Shown: positions 46,012 to 56,944, counted from the stretch's first letter. The stretch is DNA of 64,000 bases from Streptomyces tubercidicus (GCF_027497495.1 NZ_CP114205.1:3720001-3784000), one strand, 5' to 3'. The notes: generated from the sequence alone by a model not told the origin. Numbers and translations: made by a program.

Positions 46012-47030
46012 CGGCGGTCCTCGCGCTTGTCGCCGTGAACCGTGTCGCCCTGATTCCCGTGGACCGTGCCGGCCTTGTTACCGCCGACGTAGTCACCGCC
46101 GAAGCGGTCACCGCGCACGTAGTCGCCGCCCACGGAGCCGATGGAGTCGCCGCCGGTGTAGTCGCCACCGACGCCGCCGGACTCGACATTCCGGACGCTC
46201 TGGCCGCCGTACACGGTCCCGTTGTTGACATTCCCCTTGTCGGCCCGGATCCGCACCTGCGGGGCGGCGGCCCGGCGCCCGGCGCCCCGGGACTCCGCAC
46301 CGCGCTCGCCGCGCCCCGACTCGTGATCCTCGATCACCCGGTCCCCGAGGATGCGGCGGTCGTAGAGATTGCCCGACGGGGCGGGGACATACAGCCAGGC
46401 CGCCTGCTCGAACTGCTTGCCCTCGACGGTCGCCGGCACCTGGAAAAAGTGGTCGGGGTGCCGCCCGGTGTAGCCGCTCACCACCGCGTCCTGATAGCAG
46501 CGGTCGGAGAGGATGGCGGCAACATGGGTGATATTGGCGCTGGAGGCCGCCAGCATCGCCTTGACCGGACGGGAGTCGAGCAGCCGGTGGGTGTCGTTGC
46601 GCGGGGTGCCGTTGCCGTCGTACTCCTCGCCCGCGTCGGGCAGCGGCCCGATGTGCAGACTCACCCTGAGCCGGATGCGCACCGCCCCGGTGGAGTGCAC
46701 ATGGAACTCGGTCAGGACCTCCTGCAGGGTGCTCAGCCAGGGGTGGATGACGAACGGCATCTTCGCCGGGTCGAAGCCGAAGACATACCCGTCGCCCGTG
46801 GAACCGGGGAACCTGCGCTCCGCCCAGACCTCCGCGATCCCGGCGCGCTCGAACGAGGTCTGGAGGAGCTGGGGGATGGCGCGGCTGATCTCCCCGTGCT
46901 CGATCGCCGGATATCCGGTGAAGTCCTTGGCGTCGACCGCCACGATCCCCCGGTACGGCGGCAGCGGCCGGCTGCGGGAATAGGGCTGCGCACTGGCTTC
47001 GGGCAGGTCGGGGCGGCGGGACGGTGACAT
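46008..47030 (-). CDS. Class III-like nucleotide cyclase with repeat tail
   Basis: 340-aa protein. The cyclase fold shows both metal Asp motifs: IVAVDAKDFTGY (Asp33) and STGDGYVFGF (Asp80), followed by VRIRLRVSLHIGPL. Pycsar uridylate/cytidylate cyclases and related regulatory cyclases share this layout; base specificity cannot be told. After ~residue 266 comes NVNNGTVYGGQSV and then GGDY/GGDR repeats (GGDYVRGDRFGGDYVGGNK) to the end. The ATG at 47030 follows AAGGAG; the longer frame to 47198 is unnecessary. First gene of the operon running to 42075. Confidence 0.82.
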   Translation of the reverse strand: MSPSRRPDLPEASAQPYSRSRPLPPYRGIVAVDAKDFTGYPAIEHGEISRAIPQLLQTSFERAGIAEVWAERRFPGSTGDGYVFGFDPAKMPFVIHPWLSTLQEVLTEFHVHSTGAVRIRLRVSLHIGPLPDAGEEYDGNGTPRNDTHRLLDSRPVKAMLAASSANITHVAAILSDRCYQDAVVSGYTGRHPDHFFQVPATVEGKQFEQAAWLYVPAPSGNLYDRRILGDRVIEDHESGRGERGAESRGAGRRAAAPQVRIRADKGNVNNGTVYGGQSVRNVESGGVGGDYTGGDSIGSVGGDYVRGDRFGGDYVGGNKAGTVHGNQGDTVHGDKREDRR

Positions 47031-47066
47031 CGGAACTCCTTGGCTTTCCCGGGCGGTCTTCACCTG

Positions 47067-47098
47067 GTCCATGGACACCTGACGGACCGTCCATGGAC
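47067..47098. promoter_or_regulatory. Paired GTCCATGGAC palindromes upstream of the cyclase operon
   Basis: Identical 10-bp palindromes at 47067-47076 and 47089-47098, centres 22 bp apart (two helical turns), 37-68 bp before the cyclase ATG and downstream of the Crp/Fnr gene on the same strand. A likely operator for the Crp/Fnr protein or another dimeric regulator; it does not match the E. coli CRP consensus. Confidence 0.6.
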
Positions 47099-47208
47099 CT
47101 GGGGCCGAACCCTCGTTCAGCTCCACGCCCCGAGTCTCGCGAGCGGTGGCTTCCCGGTGTGCACCCGCGGTGCACTGACGGCGTGACGCGCACCACACCG
47201 CGCCGGAA

Positions 47209-47904
47209 TCACTCCCCGGGAGCGGCGGCCACCCGGCGCAGGGCGGTCAGATCCCCGATGACGATGCGCTTCCGTCCGGCCTGCACCTCGCAGGACTCCA
47301 GCCCGGCGAGCGTCGCCGTGATCGTGTTACGGGACACCCCCAGGTACTGGGCCAGCTCATGGCGGGTGAGGGCCAGTTCCAGCGGTTCGCCGGGACGGCT
47401 GGCCGGGTGCCCGGAGATATCGGCCAGGCCCACGAGGGTGGCCGCCAGCCGGGTCAGGGTGCTGCCACCGCCGCCGCGGGCTTCGTCCGACTCCCGCATC
47501 CTGGTGAAGGCGTACCGCATCAGCACCGGAAACAGGTCGTGCGCCACGACGAACCGCAGGAACTCCGCCTTGCCGATGACCCCCACGGTGCACGACGAGA
47601 TCGTCTCGACGCTCGCCGACCGCACGTCGTCGTCCAACACCGCTACCTCGCCGAGCAGTTCCCCGGGTCCACGGAACGCCAGCAGCGTGAGGTCCCCGCT
47701 CCGCTCGCGCCGGAGCACCTTGGCCACCCCGCTCAGCACGGCCAGCACATGCGTCCCGGGCTCCCCCTGACGGAGCATCATGCTCCCGGCGGGGTGCCGC
47801 CGCTCGAAGACCTGGCCCAGCAGGTCCCGCCAGGCCGCATCCCCCACGAAGTGCCGCAGCGTCCGGCCTGCCGGCACCGCCGCTCCCCCTACCCGATCAC
47901 CCAT
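47209..47904 (-). CDS. Crp/Fnr family cyclic-nucleotide-responsive regulator
   Basis: 231-aa regulator. The cyclic-nucleotide domain (~15-130) keeps the phosphate-binding cassette FRGPGELLGEVAVLDDDVRSAS (split here as GELLGE and RSAS), with the Glu and Arg-Ser that contact cAMP in CRP, so it may bind a cyclic nucleotide. The C-terminal winged helix has LTRHELAQYLGVSRNTITATLAGLE. No FNR-type iron-sulfur Cys cluster. It sits 180 bp upstream of the cyclase operon on the same strand, suggesting that the cyclase product acts on it. Confidence 0.9.
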   Translation of the reverse strand: MGDRVGGAAVPAGRTLRHFVGDAAWRDLLGQVFERRHPAGSMMLRQGEPGTHVLAVLSGVAKVLRRERSGDLTLLAFRGPGELLGEVAVLDDDVRSASVETISSCTVGVIGKAEFLRFVVAHDLFPVLMRYAFTRMRESDEARGGGGSTLTRLAATLVGLADISGHPASRPGEPLELALTRHELAQYLGVSRNTITATLAGLESCEVQAGRKRIVIGDLTALRRVAAAPGE

Positions 47905-47910
47905 GGGGCG

Positions 47911-47916
47911 ACTCTA
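47911..47916 (-). promoter_or_regulatory. Possible -10 box of a leaderless Crp/Fnr mRNA
   Basis: TAGAGT on the minus strand ends 6 bases before the ATG at 47904, and no ribosome site precedes that ATG. No convincing -35 is visible. Confidence 0.35.
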
Positions 47917-48089
47917 GGGGCTGCCTGCCCGCCTCTTCCCTCTGCACGGGCAGAAAGCACGGCTCGCTGCGACGGGAGACGGCGCGGGCCCGCGGCGACG
48001 GCGCGGCCCGCGGCGCGGAAAGCACCACGGGCCGCGGCCACGAGCCGTCCCGGCCGTGCCCCGCCCTGCCCGCCCCCCTCAACCCCGTC

Positions 48090-48881
48090 TCAGCCCGCGG
48101 CCCCCGGGCGCCCGTGTCGGCCCGGCCGTCCCGGGCTCCCGGCGTTCACCGGGTCCAGCGGGCTCGCTGCATGCGTGGGCCGCTTACGGTTCTGCGGGCT
48201 GCCCGTGCTCCGCGCATCACCCGGGTGGTCGGAGTGGTCCAAGTCGTCGGAGGGGTCGGAGGGGCCGGACGGGTCCCGGCGGTTGGAGGTGTCCGCGGCA
48301 TCGGAACGGTTCGGACGGTCGTTGTCGGCGGAGTCCCGGTCGTTGACAGGGTCCCGGTCGTCGGCGGAGTCCCGGTCGTTGACGGGGTCCCGGTCGTCCG
48401 AGCGGTCCGGGTCATCCGAACGGTCCGGGTTGTCCGAGCGGTCGTCATCCGAGGGGCGGTCCTCGTCGGCGCGGCGGTCCTCATCAGCCCGACGGTCCTC
48501 GTCAGCGCGACCGTCCTCATCAGCGCGCCGGTCCTCATCGGCCGAGGGGACCGGCTCCCGGGGGCCGTTCGCGCTCAGCTGGAGGCTGCCGAACTTGGCG
48601 TTGCGCCAGCCGCGGGCGGGCACGACGACCACCACGGAGCCGGTGCAGTCGCGGCCGGTGTACAGGACGAGGTCGGTGGGCGTGTCGTTGTCCACCTCGC
48701 CGTAGCCGTCCCCGACCCCGTAGCAGTGGTCGTCGCCGGGGTCGAGGATCTCGTGCGGACGGTTCTCGGGCCGGGTGTGGAACGTGATGACGCCGGTCAC
48801 GGCATGCGCGCCGGAGGGAGCGAACGCGACGAGCCCCCCGGTGAGAGCCAGCGCCCCAAGGAAAGCGATCTTGCGTCGCAC
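48090..48881 (-). CDS. Secreted protein with Asp/Arg repeat tail
   Basis: 263-aa secreted protein. Signal peptide MRRKIAFLGALALTGGLVAF...GAHA, then a compact ~85-residue domain (ITFHTRPENRPHEI; GDDHCYGVGDGYG; YTGRDCTGSVVVVVPARGW) with two Cys, similar to small secreted beta-gamma-crystallin or peptidase-inhibitor-like Streptomyces proteins. The second half is a degenerate Asp/Arg/Ser repeat (RADEDRRADED; DPVNDRDSADD) from 15-36-bp DNA repeats, then a basic Pro/Gly end. GTG at 48881 follows AGGAGTTCCGACT. Function unknown. Confidence 0.7.
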   Translation of the reverse strand: MRRKIAFLGALALTGGLVAFAPSGAHAVTGVITFHTRPENRPHEILDPGDDHCYGVGDGYGEVDNDTPTDLVLYTGRDCTGSVVVVVPARGWRNAKFGSLQLSANGPREPVPSADEDRRADEDGRADEDRRADEDRRADEDRPSDDDRSDNPDRSDDPDRSDDRDPVNDRDSADDRDPVNDRDSADNDRPNRSDAADTSNRRDPSGPSDPSDDLDHSDHPGDARSTGSPQNRKRPTHAASPLDPVNAGSPGRPGRHGRPGAAG

Positions 48882-49121
48882 AGTCGGAACTCCTGTCAGC
48901 CATGGCAGCGGGCCGGTCCTGGGACTGGCCCTTACGGAACGTCGCCATGTGGGGTTCCCGACGCCTTCACCGGATATTCCGGTCTTATGCGATATTCACC
49001 AGGCAGCAGGACATTTCGGGGTGACGCGGTGCGTGTGGATGGCCCCGCCCGGCTCCGCCCGTACGCCGCCCGTACGCCCCTCCGACGGCCCCGGCCCCGG
49101 CTCAGCCCGCCCCGCCCCGCA

Positions 49122-51242
49122 TCACCCACGGACGCTCCCCAGCCACAGCACATCCCTGGCCCGGGTCATGGCGACATAGAGCTGACTGCGAGCCAGTTCC
49201 GCGCGCTCATGGGCGGCTTCGCCGGGGGTGCGCCCATCCGGGCACCCCGTAGGCGGCGGGGTGTCGTGCTGCGGCAGATAGACGCGCTTGAATTCCAGGC
49301 CCTTGGCACGGCGGTAGCTGCCGAGCTTCACGGCCTCGACCGGGTGCCCGTCGTAGCGGTCCAGGGAGCAGACCGGCAGCCCGGCCCGGGTGAGGAGGCG
49401 GTGGTAGTGCTCGATGGCGCGCTTCGCGGGGCAGAGGACGGCGGAACCTGCCAGCTCCTGCGGGGTCAGCCCGCGCAGCGCGGTCAGCAGCGCCTCGTCG
49501 TGCGCGGCAGGGGTGGGGTATACGGCGCGCTGCACCTCGCCGTCGTGGTAGGTCAGGTCGATGTCCCGGCGGCCCGGGGTGCGCAGCCCGTCGAGATCCT
49601 CGAAGGCGTCCTCGGCCACTACGGAGAGCGCGGTGTCCACGATCTCCTTGCTGTTGCGGTAGTTGGCGCGCAGCACCTGGCCGCGGTCCCCGCGGATGTC
49701 GATGCCCGCGTCCGAGAGCCGGAATCCTCCCGGGTAGACGGCCTGTTGGCCGTCGCCGACCAGGAGGAGCCCGTTGGGGGTGTCGCCCACCAGGGCGTGC
49801 AGCAGGCGCACCCCGACGAGGGTCAGGTCCTGGACCTCGTCCACGACGACGGCCGTATAGCCGCTGTGGCCGGTACGCCCGGCCGCCTCGGCGAGTGCGA
49901 GGGAGAGCACATCGTTGAAGTCGTGCACGGCGCGCTCGGTGCGCTCTGCCTCGTACGCCTCGTACAGGGACCAGACGGCCTGCCGGTGCGGGCGGCGCAG
50001 ACCGGCGCGTCGGCGGCGGCGCGGGAGGGCGGCGTACTCCTCGAAGGAGGTGATGCCGCGGCCCTTGATGACGTAGTCGATCTCTTCCCGCCAATACGGG
50101 TGCTGCGGATCGATCTCGGTCAGACAGCTGTTCCGGCCGAGGTGTTTCCAGGCGAAGCTGAAGGCCGTCTCCGCCTTCTCCTTGTGCAGGTGGACCGGGA
50201 TGCCGCGGTCGCGCAGATACTCCTGCGCCCAGGAGTGCAGGCTGCGGAAGTCGATCCGGTCGGCCACCGCCGGGGCCATGGTCTTCAGGAAGGTGGCCTG
50301 TACGCGGGGCAGGTTATTGGCAAACGTGACGTACAGGACGCGGCCGTTGGTGCGCTGGGCGAGATAGGCGGCGCGGTGCAGGGCGATGACCGTCTTGCCG
50401 GTGCCCGCCGGGCCGCTGATCCTGGCCGGACCGGCCCAGTTGCGCCGTACGAGCGCGAGCTGATCGGGGTCCAGGAAGGTCATCCACTGCTCAATGGGCG
50501 CCCGGCGCGCCTCGTCGAGAGCGGCTTCCCGCAGCCCGTCGAGGTCGAAGAGCCCGTCCGACCCGGCGTCCGGTGGCCGGGTGGCGGCGTCCTGCGACGT
50601 GACGGCGGGCGGCGACGGTGCCGCGGGCGGCGGGGCCTGGTACTCGGGAAAGACCCGCGCCAGATGCTCGGTGAGGGCGCGGACGGACTCCCCGGACAGC
50701 CGGGTGCGCTCCGACAGCAGCGCCGGTCCGATCTCCCGCTCGCCCAGCAGCCGCACCCGCCCCAGCTCCGCGTCGACCCGATGCCCCGCGAAGGCCAGCA
50801 GCGGCCGCACCGCCACCGGGGACATCCCCAGGGACGCCACCGCGCTCTCCGCGGCCTTGGTGACCGCGAGCAGCTTGCGGCGGTGCTCATCGCGGGAGAA
50901 GCCGCCGGCCCGCAGCCGGCCCCCGGATATCTCCGGTGCGGCCCGCCAGTTCTTGACGTCGATGACGAAGACCCCGCCGGGACCGATCAGCAGCATGTCC
51001 ACATTGGCCGCACGGGTACCGGGCCAGCGCCGGTCCACGAGCAGCCGCCAGCCCCGCTCGGTCAGCATCAGCAACTGGGCGGCGACCCGCTGCTCCCCCT
51101 CACTCGCCGCCTCCCAGCGCTCGGCCCGCTGCCGGGCGGCCTGCCACTGCTCCCGTAAAAGGCGCTCCTGCCGACGTGCCTGCTGCGCCCGCCGCGCCGC
51201 CGAAGCCCCGGCCGACCTGCCCACCGCACTCCCTGCCGCCAT
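49122..51242 (-). CDS. NERD-domain SF1 DNA helicase
   Basis: 706-aa protein joining a nuclease-related NERD domain (NVDMLLIGPGGVFVIDVKNW, ~80-190; the DVK motif is the expected metal site) to a UvrD/Rep-like helicase: Walker A ISGPAGTGKTVIALHRA, motif II VVVDEVQDLT, motif III VGDGQQAVYPGG, YRNSKEI and the C-terminal VAMTRARDVLWL. ATG 51242 follows AGGGGG. NERD-helicases occur widely in actinobacteria and are linked to DNA repair or defence; here it is near the cyclase locus but separate from it. Confidence 0.88.
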   Translation of the reverse strand: MAAGSAVGRSAGASAARRAQQARRQERLLREQWQAARQRAERWEAASEGEQRVAAQLLMLTERGWRLLVDRRWPGTRAANVDMLLIGPGGVFVIDVKNWRAAPEISGGRLRAGGFSRDEHRRKLLAVTKAAESAVASLGMSPVAVRPLLAFAGHRVDAELGRVRLLGEREIGPALLSERTRLSGESVRALTEHLARVFPEYQAPPPAAPSPPAVTSQDAATRPPDAGSDGLFDLDGLREAALDEARRAPIEQWMTFLDPDQLALVRRNWAGPARISGPAGTGKTVIALHRAAYLAQRTNGRVLYVTFANNLPRVQATFLKTMAPAVADRIDFRSLHSWAQEYLRDRGIPVHLHKEKAETAFSFAWKHLGRNSCLTEIDPQHPYWREEIDYVIKGRGITSFEEYAALPRRRRRAGLRRPHRQAVWSLYEAYEAERTERAVHDFNDVLSLALAEAAGRTGHSGYTAVVVDEVQDLTLVGVRLLHALVGDTPNGLLLVGDGQQAVYPGGFRLSDAGIDIRGDRGQVLRANYRNSKEIVDTALSVVAEDAFEDLDGLRTPGRRDIDLTYHDGEVQRAVYPTPAAHDEALLTALRGLTPQELAGSAVLCPAKRAIEHYHRLLTRAGLPVCSLDRYDGHPVEAVKLGSYRRAKGLEFKRVYLPQHDTPPPTGCPDGRTPGEAAHERAELARSQLYVAMTRARDVLWLGSVRG

Positions 51243-51374
51243 CGTCCGCCCCCTCACCGCTCGCCCCCGTAGGAATGAGCCAAGAACCCTAGGTCCCGGA
51301 CCGCATGCCACGGAAGTGCGCACGGGAGGGGCACGGGCGCATGACGCGGAGGGTCCGCGGGGAGGCGGCCGACA

Positions 51375-53832
<2,458 letters not shown>

Positions 53833-53898
53833 TTAGGCCTTATGGAGGAGGAGCTTCCGCCTCCGCTCCCCTTGGGTCCGGAGTGGGCCGAACCGGGA

Positions 53899-54819
53899 TC
53901 ATTTCTGGCTGACTTGTGGGAGTTTTCTTTCGTCGGGGGTGAGGGGCTGGGCGGTGGTCCGGTCGGTGGTCCGGCCTCTGGTCCGGCCGCTCGTCGCCGT
54001 CCGCAGGGCGAGAGCCGCCAGCGCCTCCGGGGCACCGGCCTGGCCGCGGATCCCGGGGAAGGCGTTGATGTCCACGATGAGGGGCGCACCGGCCGCACCA
54101 TCGGCATCGCCGCCCCCGGCTTCGGCACCACCGGCGTCGAGAATGTCCACCCCGTAGACGTCCAGGCCGAAGACCTCGCCGACCTGGAGCGCGGCGGCGG
54201 TCCAGCTCGCGGGCAGCTCGGCGGTCGGCAGCGGCAGGTTCGGGCCGCGGCCGTCCGGGGCCAGCTCCGAGCGGCGCAGCGCGGCGAAGAGCTGTCCGTC
54301 GACCACCCACAGCTTGTGGTCCCAGCCGCTGTTCGGGACGAAGTCCTGCGCCACCACCGGCTCTTCGGCCCAGTCGGCGGCCAGTTCCCGCAGCCGTACG
54401 GCGCTGTCGGCGCGGGCCACCAGGTCGTGGCGGCGGCTGAACCGGCTCTTGATCACCAGCGGGCCGGGCGGTGCGCCGGCCGCGGCCAGCTCCCCGAGGG
54501 CGGCCACACAGCGGGTACCGGCAAACGGCAGCCCCGCCGCGCGGGCCACCGCCGCCATCGCCACCCGGTCCTGGCAACGGGCGGTCGCCGCCGCCGAGTT
54601 GAGCACCGGGGCGCCGTGCTCCTCCAGCAGCGCGGCGAGCGCCAGCGCCCGCGGCGTCCGGGCCTTGAGGAGATAGACATCGGCGAGCGAGGAGAGATCG
54701 GGCCCCGGCCCCTCGGCACCCGGGTCCAGGGTTTCGACCTGGTGATCCGGTGCCAGCAGGTCACTGACCGCCGCCAGCAGCGGATGCCCGGGATCGGCGG
54801 TGAGCAGACAAATCCTCAC
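53899..54819 (-). CDS. ATP-grasp ligase, second of a tandem pair
   Basis: 306-aa ATP-grasp enzyme, RimK-like: GPLVIKSRFSRRHDLVARA (phosphate/ATP loop), EEPVVAQDFVPNSGWDHKLWVV, VFGLDVYGVDILD and the metal-binding LIVDINAFPG. Expected to activate a carboxylate with ATP and join it to an amine. Its ATG overlaps the stop of the other ATP-grasp gene (ATGA). The Thr/Arg-rich tail is variable. No precursor peptide or peptidase is seen beside it. Confidence 0.82.
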   Translation of the reverse strand: MRICLLTADPGHPLLAAVSDLLAPDHQVETLDPGAEGPGPDLSSLADVYLLKARTPRALALAALLEEHGAPVLNSAAATARCQDRVAMAAVARAAGLPFAGTRCVAALGELAAAGAPPGPLVIKSRFSRRHDLVARADSAVRLRELAADWAEEPVVAQDFVPNSGWDHKLWVVDGQLFAALRRSELAPDGRGPNLPLPTAELPASWTAAALQVGEVFGLDVYGVDILDAGGAEAGGGDADGAAGAPLIVDINAFPGIRGQAGAPEALAALALRTATSGRTRGRTTDRTTAQPLTPDERKLPQVSQK

Positions 54820-55850
54820 CGGCCACCACCCATCGACGCCGCGGGCCAGTTGGCACGGGGAACGGACGGCACGGCGAACGGGGGCGTCGGCAGCCCGGCC
54901 ACGGACACCGCTTCCGACACCGGCTCCGGCTCGCGCCCGGCCTCCCGTACAGGCTCCCCGGCAAACGCCTCCCGAGCCGCCTCCCGTACAGACGCCTCCC
55001 GCCCCCTCGTCCCCCTACGGGCGAGGTCCAGGACCGCGGCCGACACCCGGGCGACCGCGTCCGGCACCTGACGGAAGCTGGGGAAGTCATTGATGTCGAC
55101 GACCACCGGGCCGTCCGGCCCGAGCAGGATGTCGACCCCGTACAGATCGAGGCCGAAGACGTCGCCTATCTCGGCGGTGATCCGGGCGACTTCGGTGGTC
55201 AGCGGCACCTGCCGTTCGTGTACGGCGTGTGCCGGGTGCAGCGGCGAGCACCGCTCGGTCGCGTACAGCTCACCGGCGACGCTGTACACCTTCAGATCCG
55301 TACCGGAGTTGGGAACATAGGGCTGCGCGATGAGCAGCCCACCGCCCGCCCCGCCCGGACCCGCCGCGCCGCCCGACTCCACCGCATCCACCGGATCCAG
55401 CAGCCGGTCCGGCGTCGCCACCAGCCGGACGGCACGCCCGGAGCTGCCGTCCGCCGGCTTGACCACGAGGGGGAACTCCGCCTCGGCTATCTCCGCGAAC
55501 TCCTCGGGACGGGCCGCCGCATACGTCACGGGGACGGGCAGCCCCTTGCTCCGGGCGATCACCGCGGCCAGCGCCTTGTCCCGTACGCCACGGATGGCCC
55601 GGACATCGTTCACCGTCGTCAGCCCGACGGAAGCGGCCGCCTCCAGGAGCGTCAGACCCGGCCCGCCGGAGACCGTCTTGAGGACCCAGGCGTCGTGGCT
55701 GCCCGCCTGTATCGCCTCGGATATCCGGATCAGCGAACGGCCGGGCCACACCACATCCACCTGGTGGCCCCAGGCGCGGAGTTGGTGGATCACCTCCAGC
55801 GGCATGCCGTCATGGCGGTACTGCTCCTCCACCAGGAAGCAGAGTCTCAT
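54816..55850 (-). CDS. ATP-grasp ligase, first of a tandem pair
   Basis: 344-aa RimK-like ATP-grasp enzyme: FPLVVKPADGSSGRAVRLV, LIAQPYVPNSGTDLKVYSV, VFGLDLYGVDIL and VVVDINDFPSFR. It is clearly homologous to its downstream neighbour, so the pair arose by duplication. The ATG at 55850 (MRLCFLVEEQYRHDG) follows GAGGGTG; the frame to 56006 is longer but unsupported. The C-terminal ~80 residues are Arg/Glu/Pro-rich. Two coupled ATP-grasps suggest a heterodimer or two consecutive ligations; substrates unknown. Confidence 0.82.
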   Translation of the reverse strand: MRLCFLVEEQYRHDGMPLEVIHQLRAWGHQVDVVWPGRSLIRISEAIQAGSHDAWVLKTVSGGPGLTLLEAAASVGLTTVNDVRAIRGVRDKALAAVIARSKGLPVPVTYAAARPEEFAEIAEAEFPLVVKPADGSSGRAVRLVATPDRLLDPVDAVESGGAAGPGGAGGGLLIAQPYVPNSGTDLKVYSVAGELYATERCSPLHPAHAVHERQVPLTTEVARITAEIGDVFGLDLYGVDILLGPDGPVVVDINDFPSFRQVPDAVARVSAAVLDLARRGTRGREASVREAAREAFAGEPVREAGREPEPVSEAVSVAGLPTPPFAVPSVPRANWPAASMGGGR

Positions 55851-56055
55851 CGGTGCACCCTCGTCATCGCCGCACGTCCACCGTCCGTCCGGCAGATCCA
55901 TGACACCCCAGGATCCCATGCGGCCCCACGGAGCCGGGGTGGACCCACGCACGCGGCGACCGGCGACCGACCACCGGTCACCGGCCGCACCTGCTTCTCC
56001 TGCCACGGCCCCGTGACCTGGGCCTACGCCGTGACCGGTTGCGCGGCCCCGCGCC

Positions 56056-56886
56056 TCAGCCCTCGCCCGCGAGGAAGCCGTGCAACGCCTCCTCCACCAT
56101 CCGGTTGAACACGTCCGGCCGCTCCATGTTGGGGTAGTGCGCGGTGCCGTCGATGGTGGCGCTGCGGCCGTGCGCGACGGACCGCACGAGGCGTTCGCCC
56201 ATACCGATGCAGTCGTCCATATCGAGGGTGCCGTTGACGACCAGCACCGGGACCGTGATGTTCGCCGTTCGCGCCCAGGTATCGGTAACCGGCACGTGCC
56301 GGTCCGGTTCGTCAGCGGTGTGCTTGGCCAACGTCCGCCGCGCCATGTCCCGTATGCGTCCCACGACCTGCGGATCGACCGCGTCGAGCGTGCGGTGCGG
56401 TCCGGCCGCGTACATCACGAACGCGTCGATCCAGCCCTCGATGTCACCGGCGGCCATCGCACGGGCCTGGGCGGCCCGGACCTCCCGGACCCAGGGGTGA
56501 TGGAACTCCGGCTCGCTGGTCCCGGCGCCGCAGACCACCAGCGCGCGCACCAGACCGGGATGCTCCAGCGCGGTGTCCACCGCCATGGCCCCGCCCATCG
56601 ACACCCCCACCAGGACCGCGGGCCCGGTGTCGAGGTGGCGCAGCAGCGCGGCGAGGTCGTCGGTCTGGCGGAAGGCCCGGGTCGCGTTGGCCGACGCGCC
56701 GTGGCCCCGGGCGTCCGGCACGATCACCCGGTGGTCCCGCGCGAAGTACGGGAGTTGGTCGTCCCACATTCCGCCGTCCACGAAGCCACCGTGCAGCAGC
56801 ACCAGCGGCCGGCCGCTGCCGGCGTCGCGGTAGGCGAGAAGTCCGTCGTGCGTCTCGAAAGTGCGTACCTCAAGAGCATCAGTCAT
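56056..56886 (-). CDS. Alpha/beta hydrolase
   Basis: 276-aa hydrolase. Oxyanion HG motif VLLHGGFVDGG, nucleophile elbow VGVSMGGAM (Ser ~98), acidic residue around LDMDDCIG and late His in GTAHYPNMERP. Similar to haloperoxidase/esterase-type cytoplasmic enzymes. ATG at 56886, with no strong ribosome site. Divergent from the MarR gene; repeated motifs between them suggest control by that regulator. Confidence 0.9.
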   Translation of the reverse strand: MTDALEVRTFETHDGLLAYRDAGSGRPLVLLHGGFVDGGMWDDQLPYFARDHRVIVPDARGHGASANATRAFRQTDDLAALLRHLDTGPAVLVGVSMGGAMAVDTALEHPGLVRALVVCGAGTSEPEFHHPWVREVRAAQARAMAAGDIEGWIDAFVMYAAGPHRTLDAVDPQVVGRIRDMARRTLAKHTADEPDRHVPVTDTWARTANITVPVLVVNGTLDMDDCIGMGERLVRSVAHGRSATIDGTAHYPNMERPDVFNRMVEEALHGFLAGEG

Positions 56887-56888
56887 GA

Positions 56889-56943
56889 CAACCAAGGTGC
56901 CATCCCTGATGGAGTTTTGGCAACCAAGGTGTCATCCTGATGC
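56889..56943. promoter_or_regulatory. Direct repeats in the hydrolase-MarR intergenic region
   Basis: Two copies of CAACCAAGGTG-(C/T)-CATCC-TGATG at 56889-56912 and 56921-56943, spaced 32 bp. The second includes TTGG-CAA-CCAA. They fill the whole 58-bp gap between the divergent starts, so a MarR dimer pair bound here would block both genes. Confidence 0.6.
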
Positions 56944-56944
56944 C

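Noticed and set aside
48114..51158. 1014-codon plus-strand open frame opposite the NERD-helicase
   Set aside because: Antisense of a helicase with all motifs intact; no domain visible in it.
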